64,000 nt of DNA from Arenibacter algicola. GTDB taxonomy: Bacteria; Bacteroidota; Bacteroidia; Flavobacteriales; Flavobacteriaceae. The stretch is from contig NZ_JAHKPO010000001.1 of NCBI RefSeq assembly GCF_018860365.1, forward strand, positions 124,001-188,000, written 5' to 3'. The notes below the pieces were generated by a model. That model had not been told where the DNA came from, made no database searches, and saw only the letters and a program-made list of their open reading frames with translations. The position numbers and the translations under genes were made by a program. Shown piece by piece: positions 27,164-35,154 of the stretch (its first letter is position 1; every line of letters starts with the position of its first letter).

Positions 27164-27256
27164 TCCTGGAGCGCAGTCGAGAGGTTATTGACAATTACAG
27201 CTTTAAAATAAGGTCTCGACTGCGCCCGCCTGAACGGAACGGGCAGGCTCGACCGG
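27164..27256. repeat. REP-like palindromic intergenic element
   Basis: GCGCAGTCGAGA (27171-27182) and TCTCGACTGCGC (27214-27225) are perfect 12-base inverted arms. They are followed by a second smaller palindrome (GCCTG 27228-27232 / CAGGC 27244-27248) and CTCGACCGGACA. The GC content is well above that of the surrounding spacer. Similar GCAGTCGAG palindromes recur between genes in flavobacterial genomes, as I recall. No second copy was noticed in this window. Confidence 0.7.
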
Positions 27257-27318
27257 ACAACATTACACTAAGCAACTCATTCACAATTAAAATCAATCGA
27301 ACTCACCTTATTTATACA

Positions 27319-28188
27319 TCAATACTGATGGAAGGCATCGGAGACAAATTCCAAAACCACGGGAAGGGACTCCCGCCAATAGGTCCAACTATGACGTCCT
27401 TCCCTTACCCTATATTCATGGGGCACCTCTTTCTTTTTCATGGCAATGTGCACTAAACTATTGCCTTCATAAAGAAAATCATCGTCCCCGCAATCTATGT
27501 ACCATCTAACCGATTTTAAATCTTCCAGGGATGAAGCCTGTATTAGGGATAGGGCATTGTGCTTTTCATAATAGGCACTTACAAGGCCATCTTCATAACT
27601 CTCATTATTACTTTTAAGTCTTTGTTTAAATTCGTCTAAACTTAAGGCTCCGATATAGGCACTTAAAGGACAGGCCGAAGAAAACAGTTCGGGATGGCGC
27701 AACGCGTACATAAACGATCCACCGCCTCCCATGGAAAGTCCGGCTATGGCCCTAAAGCGTTTCTCCCCCTTAATGCGATACTTCTTCTCTACATAGGGCA
27801 TTAACTCTTCAAAAAAGAAATCCTCATACCTCCAATCCCCTTTAATGGAATTAAAATATCCCCTGGTTCCCGTGTTGGCGTCTGGCATAACAATAACCAT
27901 AGGAGTAGCCTTGCCCTCTTTAATGGCGTTATCCGTAATGCGCAACACCTCTCCAAATTGCACCCAACCCGTTTGATCATCACCAGCACCGTGCAACAAA
28001 TACAATACAGGGTAACTCCTATTGGAAGTTTCGTAATCCGGTGGCAGATATACGGCAAATTTCCTTTCACTTTTTAGGATTTCACTCTTCATTGTGAGTG
28101 CGTCAAATACCTTTCCGGTCTGCGCGCTGGAGACGGCCAGGCACATTAGCGTACATAGCAATAATAGATTGTTTCGCATATTTATCAA
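27319..28188 (-). CDS. Exported esterase, CE1/D-like fold
   Basis: A 289-residue secreted alpha/beta hydrolase of the putative-esterase family that includes feruloyl and acetyl xylan esterases. The signal peptide ends near VSSAQT. The strand YPVLYLLHGAGDDQTGWV provides the oxyanion hole, the nucleophile elbow is AGLSMGGGGS (Ser152), the acid is probably in IDCGDDDFLY and the histidine is in EGRHSWTYWRESLP. No carbohydrate-binding module is attached. It may de-esterify plant or algal polysaccharide, but cinnamoyl specificity cannot be told from acetyl specificity here. Confidence 0.87.
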   Translation of the reverse strand: MINMRNNLLLLCTLMCLAVSSAQTGKVFDALTMKSEILKSERKFAVYLPPDYETSNRSYPVLYLLHGAGDDQTGWVQFGEVLRITDNAIKEGKATPMVIVMPDANTGTRGYFNSIKGDWRYEDFFFEELMPYVEKKYRIKGEKRFRAIAGLSMGGGGSFMYALRHPELFSSACPLSAYIGALSLDEFKQRLKSNNESYEDGLVSAYYEKHNALSLIQASSLEDLKSVRWYIDCGDDDFLYEGNSLVHIAMKKKEVPHEYRVREGRHSWTYWRESLPVVLEFVSDAFHQY

Positions 28189-28238
28189 ATTTCTACCGAA
28201 GCAGTATAAATTTATGATTGGGTAAGGGAGGCAAATAT

Positions 28239-29426
28239 TTACTGAAGCCCAGGAATTTCAACCATTTCGTTCACGTCCGCATCATAATCTACCCCATCTA
28301 CCATAAACCCGAACAAATTGAAGAAATCTTTTTCATAGCCCTTAAGGTCACCAATTTTAGGCAAGGTTTCCGTAGTGGCCTCTTTCCATAGTTCTGCTAC
28401 CCTGGCCTGCACATCTGCGCGCATTTCCCAATCATCTATTCGTATTCTTCCTTTATCATCTGTAGGTGTTGTGCCTGCATACAATCTATCTTGGAACAAA
28501 CGTTGGATCTGCTCTATACAACCTTCATGTATACCTTCTTCCTTCATTACCTTGTACAATAGGGATATGTATAACGGAATTACAGGTATGGCAGAACTTG
28601 CCTGGGTTACCAATGCCTTATTCACGGAAACATAAGCTTTCCCATTTAACGGTTTTAAACTGTCCGATATGGTAAAAGCAGTAGCCTCCAAATGATCCTT
28701 GGCACGACCAATGGTACCTTTTCTATACACTGCCTCTGTAAGCGAAGGGCCAATATAAGAATAGGCTATAGTAGTAAATCCTTCTGAAAGCAATCCTTCA
28801 CTTTTTAAATCATCGATCCACATTTTCCAGTCCTCACCTCCCATCACGGCAACCGTATTCTCTATATCATCCCCTTGGGCCGGTTCTATGGATACTTCGG
28901 ACACTGCCCCAGTATGAAAGTCCACCGTTTTGTTTTGAAATTTCGCTCCTATGGGCTTTAAGACCGATTTATACTTTACCCCGGTATCCGGATGCGTCCT
29001 TACCGGTGAAGCCAAGCTATAAATAACCATATCTATTTGGCCCAAATCGGCTTTGATCAGGTCCAAGGTTTGTTTTTTAATTTCATTGGAGAAGGCATCC
29101 CCGTTTATACTTTTGGCATACAATCCTGCCTTATGTGCTTCCTTTTCAAAGGCGGCACTGTTGTACCAGCCTGGCGAGGCCGGCCTGCCCTCTGAAGGCG
29201 GTTTTTCAAAAAACACCCCTATTGTAGCAGCTCCGGATCCAAAGGCACTGGTAATCCTCGAAGCCAAGCCAAATCCAGTGGAAGCTCCTATTACCAATAC
29301 TTTTTTAGCGCCATCAATGGCCCCTTTGGATTTTATATATTCAATTTGATCAATAACATTTTGTTCACATCCTTTAGGATGGGAGGTAAGGCATATAAAT
29401 CCGCGTGTTCTAGGCTCTATTATCAT
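28239..29426 (-). CDS. fabV: Enoyl-[acyl-carrier-protein] reductase FabV
   Basis: A 395-residue NADH-dependent reductase of the FabV/trans-2-enoyl-CoA reductase family, which carries out the last step of each fatty acid elongation cycle. The N-terminus (IIEPRTRGFICLTSHPKGCE) and the Rossmann motif VIGASTGFGLASR are characteristic, as is the Tyr-x8-Lys active site (Tyr234, Lys243 in YRKGTIGRAK). The length is near the 400 residues typical of FabV and well above FabI. The family is intrinsically triclosan-tolerant. It could serve butyryl-CoA-type reduction instead, but the context does not show it. Confidence 0.93.
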   Translation of the reverse strand: MIIEPRTRGFICLTSHPKGCEQNVIDQIEYIKSKGAIDGAKKVLVIGASTGFGLASRITSAFGSGAATIGVFFEKPPSEGRPASPGWYNSAAFEKEAHKAGLYAKSINGDAFSNEIKKQTLDLIKADLGQIDMVIYSLASPVRTHPDTGVKYKSVLKPIGAKFQNKTVDFHTGAVSEVSIEPAQGDDIENTVAVMGGEDWKMWIDDLKSEGLLSEGFTTIAYSYIGPSLTEAVYRKGTIGRAKDHLEATAFTISDSLKPLNGKAYVSVNKALVTQASSAIPVIPLYISLLYKVMKEEGIHEGCIEQIQRLFQDRLYAGTTPTDDKGRIRIDDWEMRADVQARVAELWKEATTETLPKIGDLKGYEKDFFNLFGFMVDGVDYDADVNEMVEIPGLQ

Positions 29427-29588
29427 TTCTTAATTTATTTTCTGCACTTTCCCAATATGGAATATGTAGTAGTGCATATTATTTATAATTTTCCCAATTA
29501 TCGAAGATATATAAAAGATTCAAAAGATAAAGTTGTAGTGGGGAAAATTGCATCCTATTATGCAGATTTAAATAAAACTACACCAATG

Positions 29589-30752
29589 CTAAGGCAATTG
29601 TTCCGACAAAAATCGCTTAACATTCTCGCCCATTATGGCTCTTATCTCCAATTCTGAAAACCCTTGGTTCATTAATTCCTGAACAATAAAAGGCAGGCCG
29701 GTTACATCAATAGGTGTTGTGGCTGCCCCATCAAAATCGGACCCAAGGGCCACATGCTCAATGCCGACTAGGTCACGGACATACTTCATAGCCTCCACAA
29801 TGTGCTTAATCTCCCCTTTTATGGCACCCTTAAAGAACCCAATGCCTATTAGTCCGCCGGATGCTGCAATTCTATTTATATGGCGATCCGATATATTCCG
29901 GGGGCTATCCTTGGTCCCTTTAACGCCAGTGTGCGACACCACTACTGGTCGGGTAGTTTGGTCAAGTATTTCATCTATCATTTTTGGGGAGACATGTGCC
30001 AAATCAATTATGACACCCAAGCGGTTCATCTCGTGGATTACCTCCCTGCCGAAATCGGTAAGCCCTGCCCCGGAAAGACCATGTGCAGACCCACCTAGTT
30101 CGTTATCAAAAAAATGCGTGGGAGCCATCATTCTAACCCCTTCGTAATAAAGATTTTGTAGATTATCCAAATTCCCTTCCAGACAATGGCCACCTTCAAT
30201 TCCCAGGAAACCTCCGATCACCTCAGGGTCTGTTTTTTTTAATTCGATCAAATTTTTTAAATCCTGGCGCGATTTCACCAATAAGAACTTACCGGCATAC
30301 TTATCTTGGTAGTCCTGCAAAGCCCTTGCCTGGTACTCGGCCCGCTTATAAAGGCTAAACCACTTATCTGGCAGTCGGCCCTGTACGAAATTCAACATCG
30401 TAATTTTATCGAAGGCATCCGCACTGTTCTGCTTAAAATTCTGTCCTTTGGGAGATTTGGTAACAATGGTAAACGCCTGCAAGCTCATATTTGCCTGTTG
30501 CATTCGCGGAAAATCCAAATGTGCATAATCCAGCTTTTTTGTCAAGTCTCTATCCCATAACAAGGCGTCGCAGTGCAAATCTGCAATAAACTCCAATGAC
30601 TTATACAATTCTTTTGCTTCGGCTCCCAGTTGCCTGGGATCGCTATATTCAACAAGGTTCATCTGCTTGTCCAAGATGGGAGACACAATAAACGTTGCCA
30701 AGAAATATAGAAGGAGGACAATGGCCAAAGCGTACCTAAGAAATTTTTTCAT
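29589..30752 (-). CDS. Membrane dipeptidase (peptidase family M19)
   Basis: A 387-residue zinc dipeptidase of the M19 (renal dipeptidase-like) family. An N-terminal hydrophobic anchor (RYALAIVLLLYFLATFIVSP) places it in the membrane facing the periplasm. Metal-binding motifs are visible: DLHCDALLW, GIEGGHCLEGN, IIDLAHVSP, VVSHTGVKG, and the final ALGSDFDGAATTP. It would hydrolyse dipeptides, possibly with D-residues, entering the periplasm. It lies 162 bp upstream of fabV on the same strand. Confidence 0.92.
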   Translation of the reverse strand: MKKFLRYALAIVLLLYFLATFIVSPILDKQMNLVEYSDPRQLGAEAKELYKSLEFIADLHCDALLWDRDLTKKLDYAHLDFPRMQQANMSLQAFTIVTKSPKGQNFKQNSADAFDKITMLNFVQGRLPDKWFSLYKRAEYQARALQDYQDKYAGKFLLVKSRQDLKNLIELKKTDPEVIGGFLGIEGGHCLEGNLDNLQNLYYEGVRMMAPTHFFDNELGGSAHGLSGAGLTDFGREVIHEMNRLGVIIDLAHVSPKMIDEILDQTTRPVVVSHTGVKGTKDSPRNISDRHINRIAASGGLIGIGFFKGAIKGEIKHIVEAMKYVRDLVGIEHVALGSDFDGAATTPIDVTGLPFIVQELMNQGFSELEIRAIMGENVKRFLSEQLP

Positions 30753-30957
30753 GCAATTTCGCCTGTTTAACGAGCTAAAAATTAATCAAAATAAATTAAA
30801 AACCGCTATAAAGTATATTGATTTATAAATTTTAAAACTCAATTGAGCAGCTATCTTTTTGGTGTTCCCCGAAAACATAAAGGTCACAAAACAAAAATGA
30901 AAATTAAACGTTATTACATTAAATTGAATTTGGACACACCTACTAAAATCTGAACTC

Positions 30958-31107
30958 ATGAAAAAAATAATCTACTTAGCCACATTCCTATTTTGCACGC
31001 TAACCATCAGCAGTTGTACCAACGACGAAGATGAGGAAAAAATTGATGTCCTAACGCCTACCGACAGTACCCAAAACTCTCTAGAGATTTTTGAACCAAC
31101 GGAATAG
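30958..31107 (+). CDS. 49-residue lipoprotein
   Basis: A short frame encodes a lipoprotein signal (KKIIYLATFLFCTLTISSC, Cys20) and an acidic mature tail of about 29 residues (TNDEDEEKIDVLTPTDSTQN and on to a TAG stop). The lipobox and signal design are clear, so it is likely a real small gene. The function is unknown. A strong terminator follows 8 bp after the stop. Confidence 0.7.
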   Translation: MKKIIYLATFLFCTLTISSCTNDEDEEKIDVLTPTDSTQNSLEIFEPTE

Positions 31108-31115
31108 GCATAAAA

Positions 31116-31156
31116 AAAGGTCGGTTTGGAGAATATCATGCTCTAAACCGACCTTT
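31116..31156. terminator. Bidirectional intrinsic terminator
   Basis: AAAGGTCGGTTTGGAG (31116-31131) pairs with CTCTAAACCGACCTTT (31141-31156), a 16-bp stem with one G-U pair, with A-rich and T-rich flanks. It separates the small lipoprotein gene from the convergent kinase gene. Confidence 0.8.
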
Positions 31157-31205
31157 ATATTATCATTCTACTTCCTTAACAAGCCCTTTCAAAGTTGCCT
31201 CCCAA

Positions 31206-32273
31206 TCATTTAAAGGTAATCGTAAAGGTTGCCCCTTTATTAACTTCACTTTCTACCGCAATAGTACCCCCTAGACTATTAATATGATTATATACCAGGT
31301 AAAGTCCAACCCCTTTACTATCTCCATTATTATGGAATTTTTGATTGAGTCCAAAAATTTTACTCCCATATTTTTCCATGTCAAAACCAAGACCATTATC
31401 TGAATATATCAGCTGTTTTTTTCCCTCTACAACTTGTGATTTTATAGAAATTACAGGTGGAACATCTGGCCTGGCGTATTTAATGGAATTGGTCAACAGG
31501 TTCAGAAAAATACTTTCCATATAATTGAGGTTGTGCCGTACACTGCCCAGTGCAGAAAAATCTACCTTAAAAGTTACCCGTGCATTATTCAACAAGGAAC
31601 TTATAGATTGTTTAACCTGCTGTAGGACTATTTCAAAGTCTACCTCCTTCAAATCTATCTGAGAGCTGTCTTTTTTAGTCAAAAGGTCCACATAGTTGTT
31701 TAGTGAATTGTTGATGCCTTCCGTAGCCATCTTCATATAATCCAAGGTTTCCAATATTTCATCATCATCAATTTTACTAAAATCCAAAAACCCGAATATG
31801 GACAATAGGTTGTTTACCGGAGACCTTAAATCATGGGATGTGGTATAATTGAGCTGTTTTAATTCTTGATTTTTATTTACTAGGTCAATAAGATGTTCTA
31901 TACGCTCTTTTTCCAATTTCTTTTTGTGGGTAATATTTTTGGCAATAGCATATATAAGATTTTCATCCTCCAAGGGAATCGACGTCCAATGCAACCAAAC
32001 TATTTCTCCCGATTTGCAGACATATCTGTTTTCATAATTCACCAAAGGGACATTGTTTGTCAAATTATCCCTATATCTGGCTGTCATATCCCTATCCTCC
32101 TCATAAATAAACTCTCGTATTTGTCTGGAAAACAACTCCTCTTCAGTATAGCCCAATAGTTGCACCAATGCTGGATTTACTTTTTTAAAATAGCCCTCAT
32201 AACCGGCTATACATAATAAATCCATGGAAAGATTAAAAAAGGGTTCTAGGCTAAGGTCTTTTGTTTTTTGCAT
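31206..32273 (-). CDS. PAS-domain sensor histidine kinase
   Basis: A 355-residue cytoplasmic histidine kinase. A PAS domain covers about residues 8-118 (PFFNLSMDLLCIAGYEGYFK; VCKSGEIVWLHW). The DHp helix has TTSHDLRSPVNNLL with phospho-acceptor His147, and the ATPase domain has LLTNSIKYA (N box), YSDNGLGFDME (G1) and SKGVGLYLVYNH (G2). No transmembrane segment is present and no response regulator gene is adjacent, so it is an orphan sensor of an internal signal. Confidence 0.93.
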   Translation of the reverse strand: MQKTKDLSLEPFFNLSMDLLCIAGYEGYFKKVNPALVQLLGYTEEELFSRQIREFIYEEDRDMTARYRDNLTNNVPLVNYENRYVCKSGEIVWLHWTSIPLEDENLIYAIAKNITHKKKLEKERIEHLIDLVNKNQELKQLNYTTSHDLRSPVNNLLSIFGFLDFSKIDDDEILETLDYMKMATEGINNSLNNYVDLLTKKDSSQIDLKEVDFEIVLQQVKQSISSLLNNARVTFKVDFSALGSVRHNLNYMESIFLNLLTNSIKYARPDVPPVISIKSQVVEGKKQLIYSDNGLGFDMEKYGSKIFGLNQKFHNNGDSKGVGLYLVYNHINSLGGTIAVESEVNKGATFTITFK

Positions 32274-32423
32274 GCTCCTGATAAGATAAGGGTAATATAC
32301 GGTTTTTAAACAAAAAAATAAATACTTCTACCGGTACTGCCCAAGACCAAACTCCGAGGTGTTTGTATAACAAACACAAAAAGCTCCTGTTTCAAATCTC
32401 GTCATGAGGATCTGGGTAAAAAC

Positions 32424-32452
32424 AAAAAAACCGCAGATAAAATAAATGCGGT
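32424..32452 (-). terminator. folD terminator
   Basis: ACCGCA (32430-32435) pairs with TGCGGT (32447-32452); on the minus strand the stem is followed by a run of T (the A-run at 32424-32430). It begins 10 bp after the folD stop. Confidence 0.7.
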
Positions 32453-32461
32453 CTTTAAGCA

Positions 32462-33346
32462 TTATTTTTGGCTTCTATGCCTTTCCCGTGCCAACAAGGT
32501 ATTTTTCAACAACATGGCAATAGTCATTGGCCCCACACCTCCGGGAACCGGGGTAATATAAGAGGCCTTCTTGCTCACATTTTCAAAATCAACATCGCCA
32601 GTAATATAATATCCTCTTTCTTTGGTGTCATCAGGGACACGCGTAATACCCACATCGATGATTACCGCATCATCCTTCACCATTTCGGCTTTTAAAAAGT
32701 TGGGTACTCCCAATGCCGAAATAACTATATCGGCCTGCGAAATTATCTGGGTTATATTTTTGGTATGGCTATGGGTCAAGGTTACCGTGGAGTTACCGGG
32801 CCAGCCTTTTCTTCCCATAAGTATGCTCATAGGTCTACCCACAATATGGCTACGACCAATAACCACTGTATGTTTCCCTTTGGTCTCTACTTTATATCTT
32901 TCCAAAAGTTCCAATATACCAAAAGGCGTGGCAGGAATAAAAGTACTCATATCCAGGGCCATCTTTCCGAAATTGGTAGGATGAAATCCGTCCACATCCT
33001 TATCCGGATCCACTGCCAAAAGAACACGTTGTGTGTTGATCTGCTCTGGTAAGGGCAATTGGACAATAAATCCGTCTATATCGTCATTCTGATTAAGTTC
33101 TTCTATCTTGTTCAACAACTCCTGTTCCGAAGTAGTGCTTGGCAACTGCACCAAGGTAGATTCGAATCCTACTTTCTCACAAGACCTTACCTTGCTACCA
33201 ACATAGGTAAGACTGGCACCGTCGTTCCCAACGATAACTGCCGCCAAATGTGGCACCTTTTCTCCGCGCTCCCTCATTTTAGCCACCTCAGCGGCTATTT
33301 CCTCCTTAATTTGATTCGATACTTTTTTACCGTCCAGTAATTCCAT
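32462..33346 (-). CDS. folD: Methylenetetrahydrofolate dehydrogenase / methenyltetrahydrofolate cyclohydrolase
   Basis: A 294-residue bifunctional enzyme of one-carbon metabolism that oxidises 5,10-methylene-THF to methenyl-THF with NADP and hydrolyses it to 10-formyl-THF. Signatures: LTYVGSKVRSCEKVGFES with the catalytic Lys, DGFIVQLPLPEQIN, the NADP-binding VVIGRSHIVGRPMSILM, and the terminal YITPVPGGVGPMTIAML. The length is normal. It has its own terminator downstream. Confidence 0.97.
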   Translation of the reverse strand: MELLDGKKVSNQIKEEIAAEVAKMRERGEKVPHLAAVIVGNDGASLTYVGSKVRSCEKVGFESTLVQLPSTTSEQELLNKIEELNQNDDIDGFIVQLPLPEQINTQRVLLAVDPDKDVDGFHPTNFGKMALDMSTFIPATPFGILELLERYKVETKGKHTVVIGRSHIVGRPMSILMGRKGWPGNSTVTLTHSHTKNITQIISQADIVISALGVPNFLKAEMVKDDAVIIDVGITRVPDDTKERGYYITGDVDFENVSKKASYITPVPGGVGPMTIAMLLKNTLLARERHRSQK

Positions 33347-33678
33347 TTTTTCTTGTATTCAGTTTACAGTGGCAGTTGGCAGTCCCTTAAACACCATACT
33401 TGCCCTGGTTGTTAATCATGTATTGTAATAATCGTCCTGTTTCCAAACTTCCTTCAATAAGGTTCCTTTTTATCAACAGCTGATATATTTTGACAAGATT
33501 CGGTAAATTTCAACCAAACCTGGGTTTCCGAATTTTCACTATCAGCATCTGTCAACTTGCTGATAAAATATTTATCATATCCCCCGAACCAACTGCCATA
33601 TTCCCAAATCTTCAAGCCTTTCAACCTTTGCCATTAGGACATCTCATTTACACCAGGAACCTTGAACCTTGAATAAAA
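33347..33678. other. Intergenic gap of 332 bp between ffh and folD
   Basis: I see no supported gene. The sequence contains short tandem-like phrases (GTGGCAGTTGGCAGT; GAACCTTGAACCTTGAA near 33658-33672) of the type seen in decayed flavobacterial spacers. No promoter consensus was found. Confidence 0.5.
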
Positions 33679-35016
33679 TTACTTCATCCCCTTCATGGCC
33701 CCCATCATCTGCATCATCTTTTTGCCGCCGCCGCCCTGCATCATCTTCATCATCTTGCTCATTTGATCAAACTGCTTCAGCAATTGATTTATTTCCTGAA
33801 TGCTGGTACCACTGCCTTTGGCTATCCGCTTTTTACGGCTAGCATTTAATTTGGCAGGGGTAGATCGTTCATCCGGGGTCATGGAATGTATAATGGCCTC
33901 TATATGTTTAAAGGCGTCATCATCTATATCCAAACCTTTTAATGCCTTTCCAGCACCTGGGATCATCCCCATAAGGTCTTTAAGACTCCCCATCTTTTTT
34001 ATCTGCTGGATCTGGCTTAAAAAGTCATCGAAACCAAATTTGTTCTTGGCTATCTTCTTCTGGATTTTTCTGGCCTCTTCCTCATCAAACTGTTCCTGAG
34101 CCCTTTCCACCAAAGAAACCACATCTCCCATACCAAGAATTCTCTCGGCCATACGGGAAGGGTAGAAGACATCTATGGCATCCATCTTTTCCCCAGTACC
34201 TATAAACTTAATTGGTTTGTTTACGACCGACTTAATTGAAATGGCCGCACCACCACGGGTATCACCATCCAATTTTGTTAATATTACCCCGTCAAAATTA
34301 AGAACATCATTAAATGATTTGGCGGTATTAACAGCATCCTGACCAGTCATGGAATCGACCACAAACAGGGTTTCCTGAGGCTGAATGGCTTTATGGATAT
34401 TGGCAATTTCATTCATCATTTGCTCATCCACAGCCAAACGACCTGCCGTATCTATAATAACTACATTAAAACCATTGGCCTTTGCATGGGCAATACCTGC
34501 TTTTGAGATGGCAACGGGATCATTATTTCCCCGGTCCGAAAAAACCTCAACACCAATCTGTTCCCCAACTACATGAAGTTGGTCTATCGCTGCAGGCCTA
34601 TAGACATCACATGCCACCAACAATGGTTTTTTAGTCTTTTTGGTTTTAAGGTAATTGGCCAATTTTCCTGAAAAGGTAGTTTTACCCGAACCTTGTAAAC
34701 CGGACATTAGGATAACGGAAGGCGTACCGGATAAATTGATGCCCTCTGCGTCTCCGCCCATAAGCTCCGTAAGCTCATCCTTCACCAATTTTACCATTAA
34801 CTGGCCTGGCTGAAGGGAGGTCAACACATCCTGTCCCAATGCCTTTTCCTTCACCTTATTGGTAAACTCCTTGGCAATTTTAAAGTTGACATCCGCATCC
34901 AAAAGTGCCCTACGCACTTCCTTTAAGGTTTCCGCAACATTGATCTCTGTAATTTGTCCATGTCCTTTTAGAACATGTAACGCCTTATCCAACTTTTCAC
35001 TTAAATTATCAAACAT
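33679..35016 (-). CDS. ffh: Signal recognition particle protein Ffh (SRP54)
   Basis: A 445-residue GTPase that binds signal sequences of nascent membrane and secreted proteins and delivers ribosomes to FtsY. The N domain spans about 1-90. The G domain has GLQGSGKTTFSGKLANYL (G1), CDVYRPAAIDQL, IDTAGR and LTKLDGDTRGG. The C-terminal methionine-rich M domain ends with a Met/Gly/Lys-rich tail (KMMKMMQGGGGKKMM). A TAAATTTG element (complement of 35043-35050) 27 bp upstream of the ATG is a candidate -7 box. Confidence 0.97.
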   Translation of the reverse strand: MFDNLSEKLDKALHVLKGHGQITEINVAETLKEVRRALLDADVNFKIAKEFTNKVKEKALGQDVLTSLQPGQLMVKLVKDELTELMGGDAEGINLSGTPSVILMSGLQGSGKTTFSGKLANYLKTKKTKKPLLVACDVYRPAAIDQLHVVGEQIGVEVFSDRGNNDPVAISKAGIAHAKANGFNVVIIDTAGRLAVDEQMMNEIANIHKAIQPQETLFVVDSMTGQDAVNTAKSFNDVLNFDGVILTKLDGDTRGGAAISIKSVVNKPIKFIGTGEKMDAIDVFYPSRMAERILGMGDVVSLVERAQEQFDEEEARKIQKKIAKNKFGFDDFLSQIQQIKKMGSLKDLMGMIPGAGKALKGLDIDDDAFKHIEAIIHSMTPDERSTPAKLNASRKKRIAKGSGTSIQEINQLLKQFDQMSKMMKMMQGGGGKKMMQMMGAMKGMK

Positions 35017-35042
35017 AGTCTTACTGTATTATCAGGAAAGCG

Positions 35043-35050
35043 CAAATTTA
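35043..35050 (-). promoter_or_regulatory. Candidate -7 element of ffh
   Basis: The complement reads TAAATTTG, a match to TAnnTTTG, 27 bp upstream of the ffh start. No TTTG at the -33 position was found, so confidence is limited. Confidence 0.4.
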
Positions 35051-35100
35051 AGAATAACTGCCGTAAGTGTGAAGCTTGGGATGAAAAATATAAAAGTAAA

Positions 35101-35133
35101 AAAAGGGCAGCTTCCTGAAGAAGCCACCCTTTT
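35101..35133 (-). terminator. Terminator of the repeat lipoprotein gene
   Basis: AAAAGGG (35101-35107) pairs with CCCTTTT (35127-35133) and GCTTC (35110-35114) with GAAGC (35120-35124). On the minus strand the A-run just upstream gives a U-tract. It follows the stop at 35155. Confidence 0.75.
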
Positions 35134-35154
35134 CCAAAAATTGGGGCAAAATTT

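Noticed and set aside
29346-29657. 103-codon plus-strand frame bridging fabV and the dipeptidase gene
   Set aside because: Both ends lie inside real genes on the other strand; composition is not protein-like and no motif is visible.
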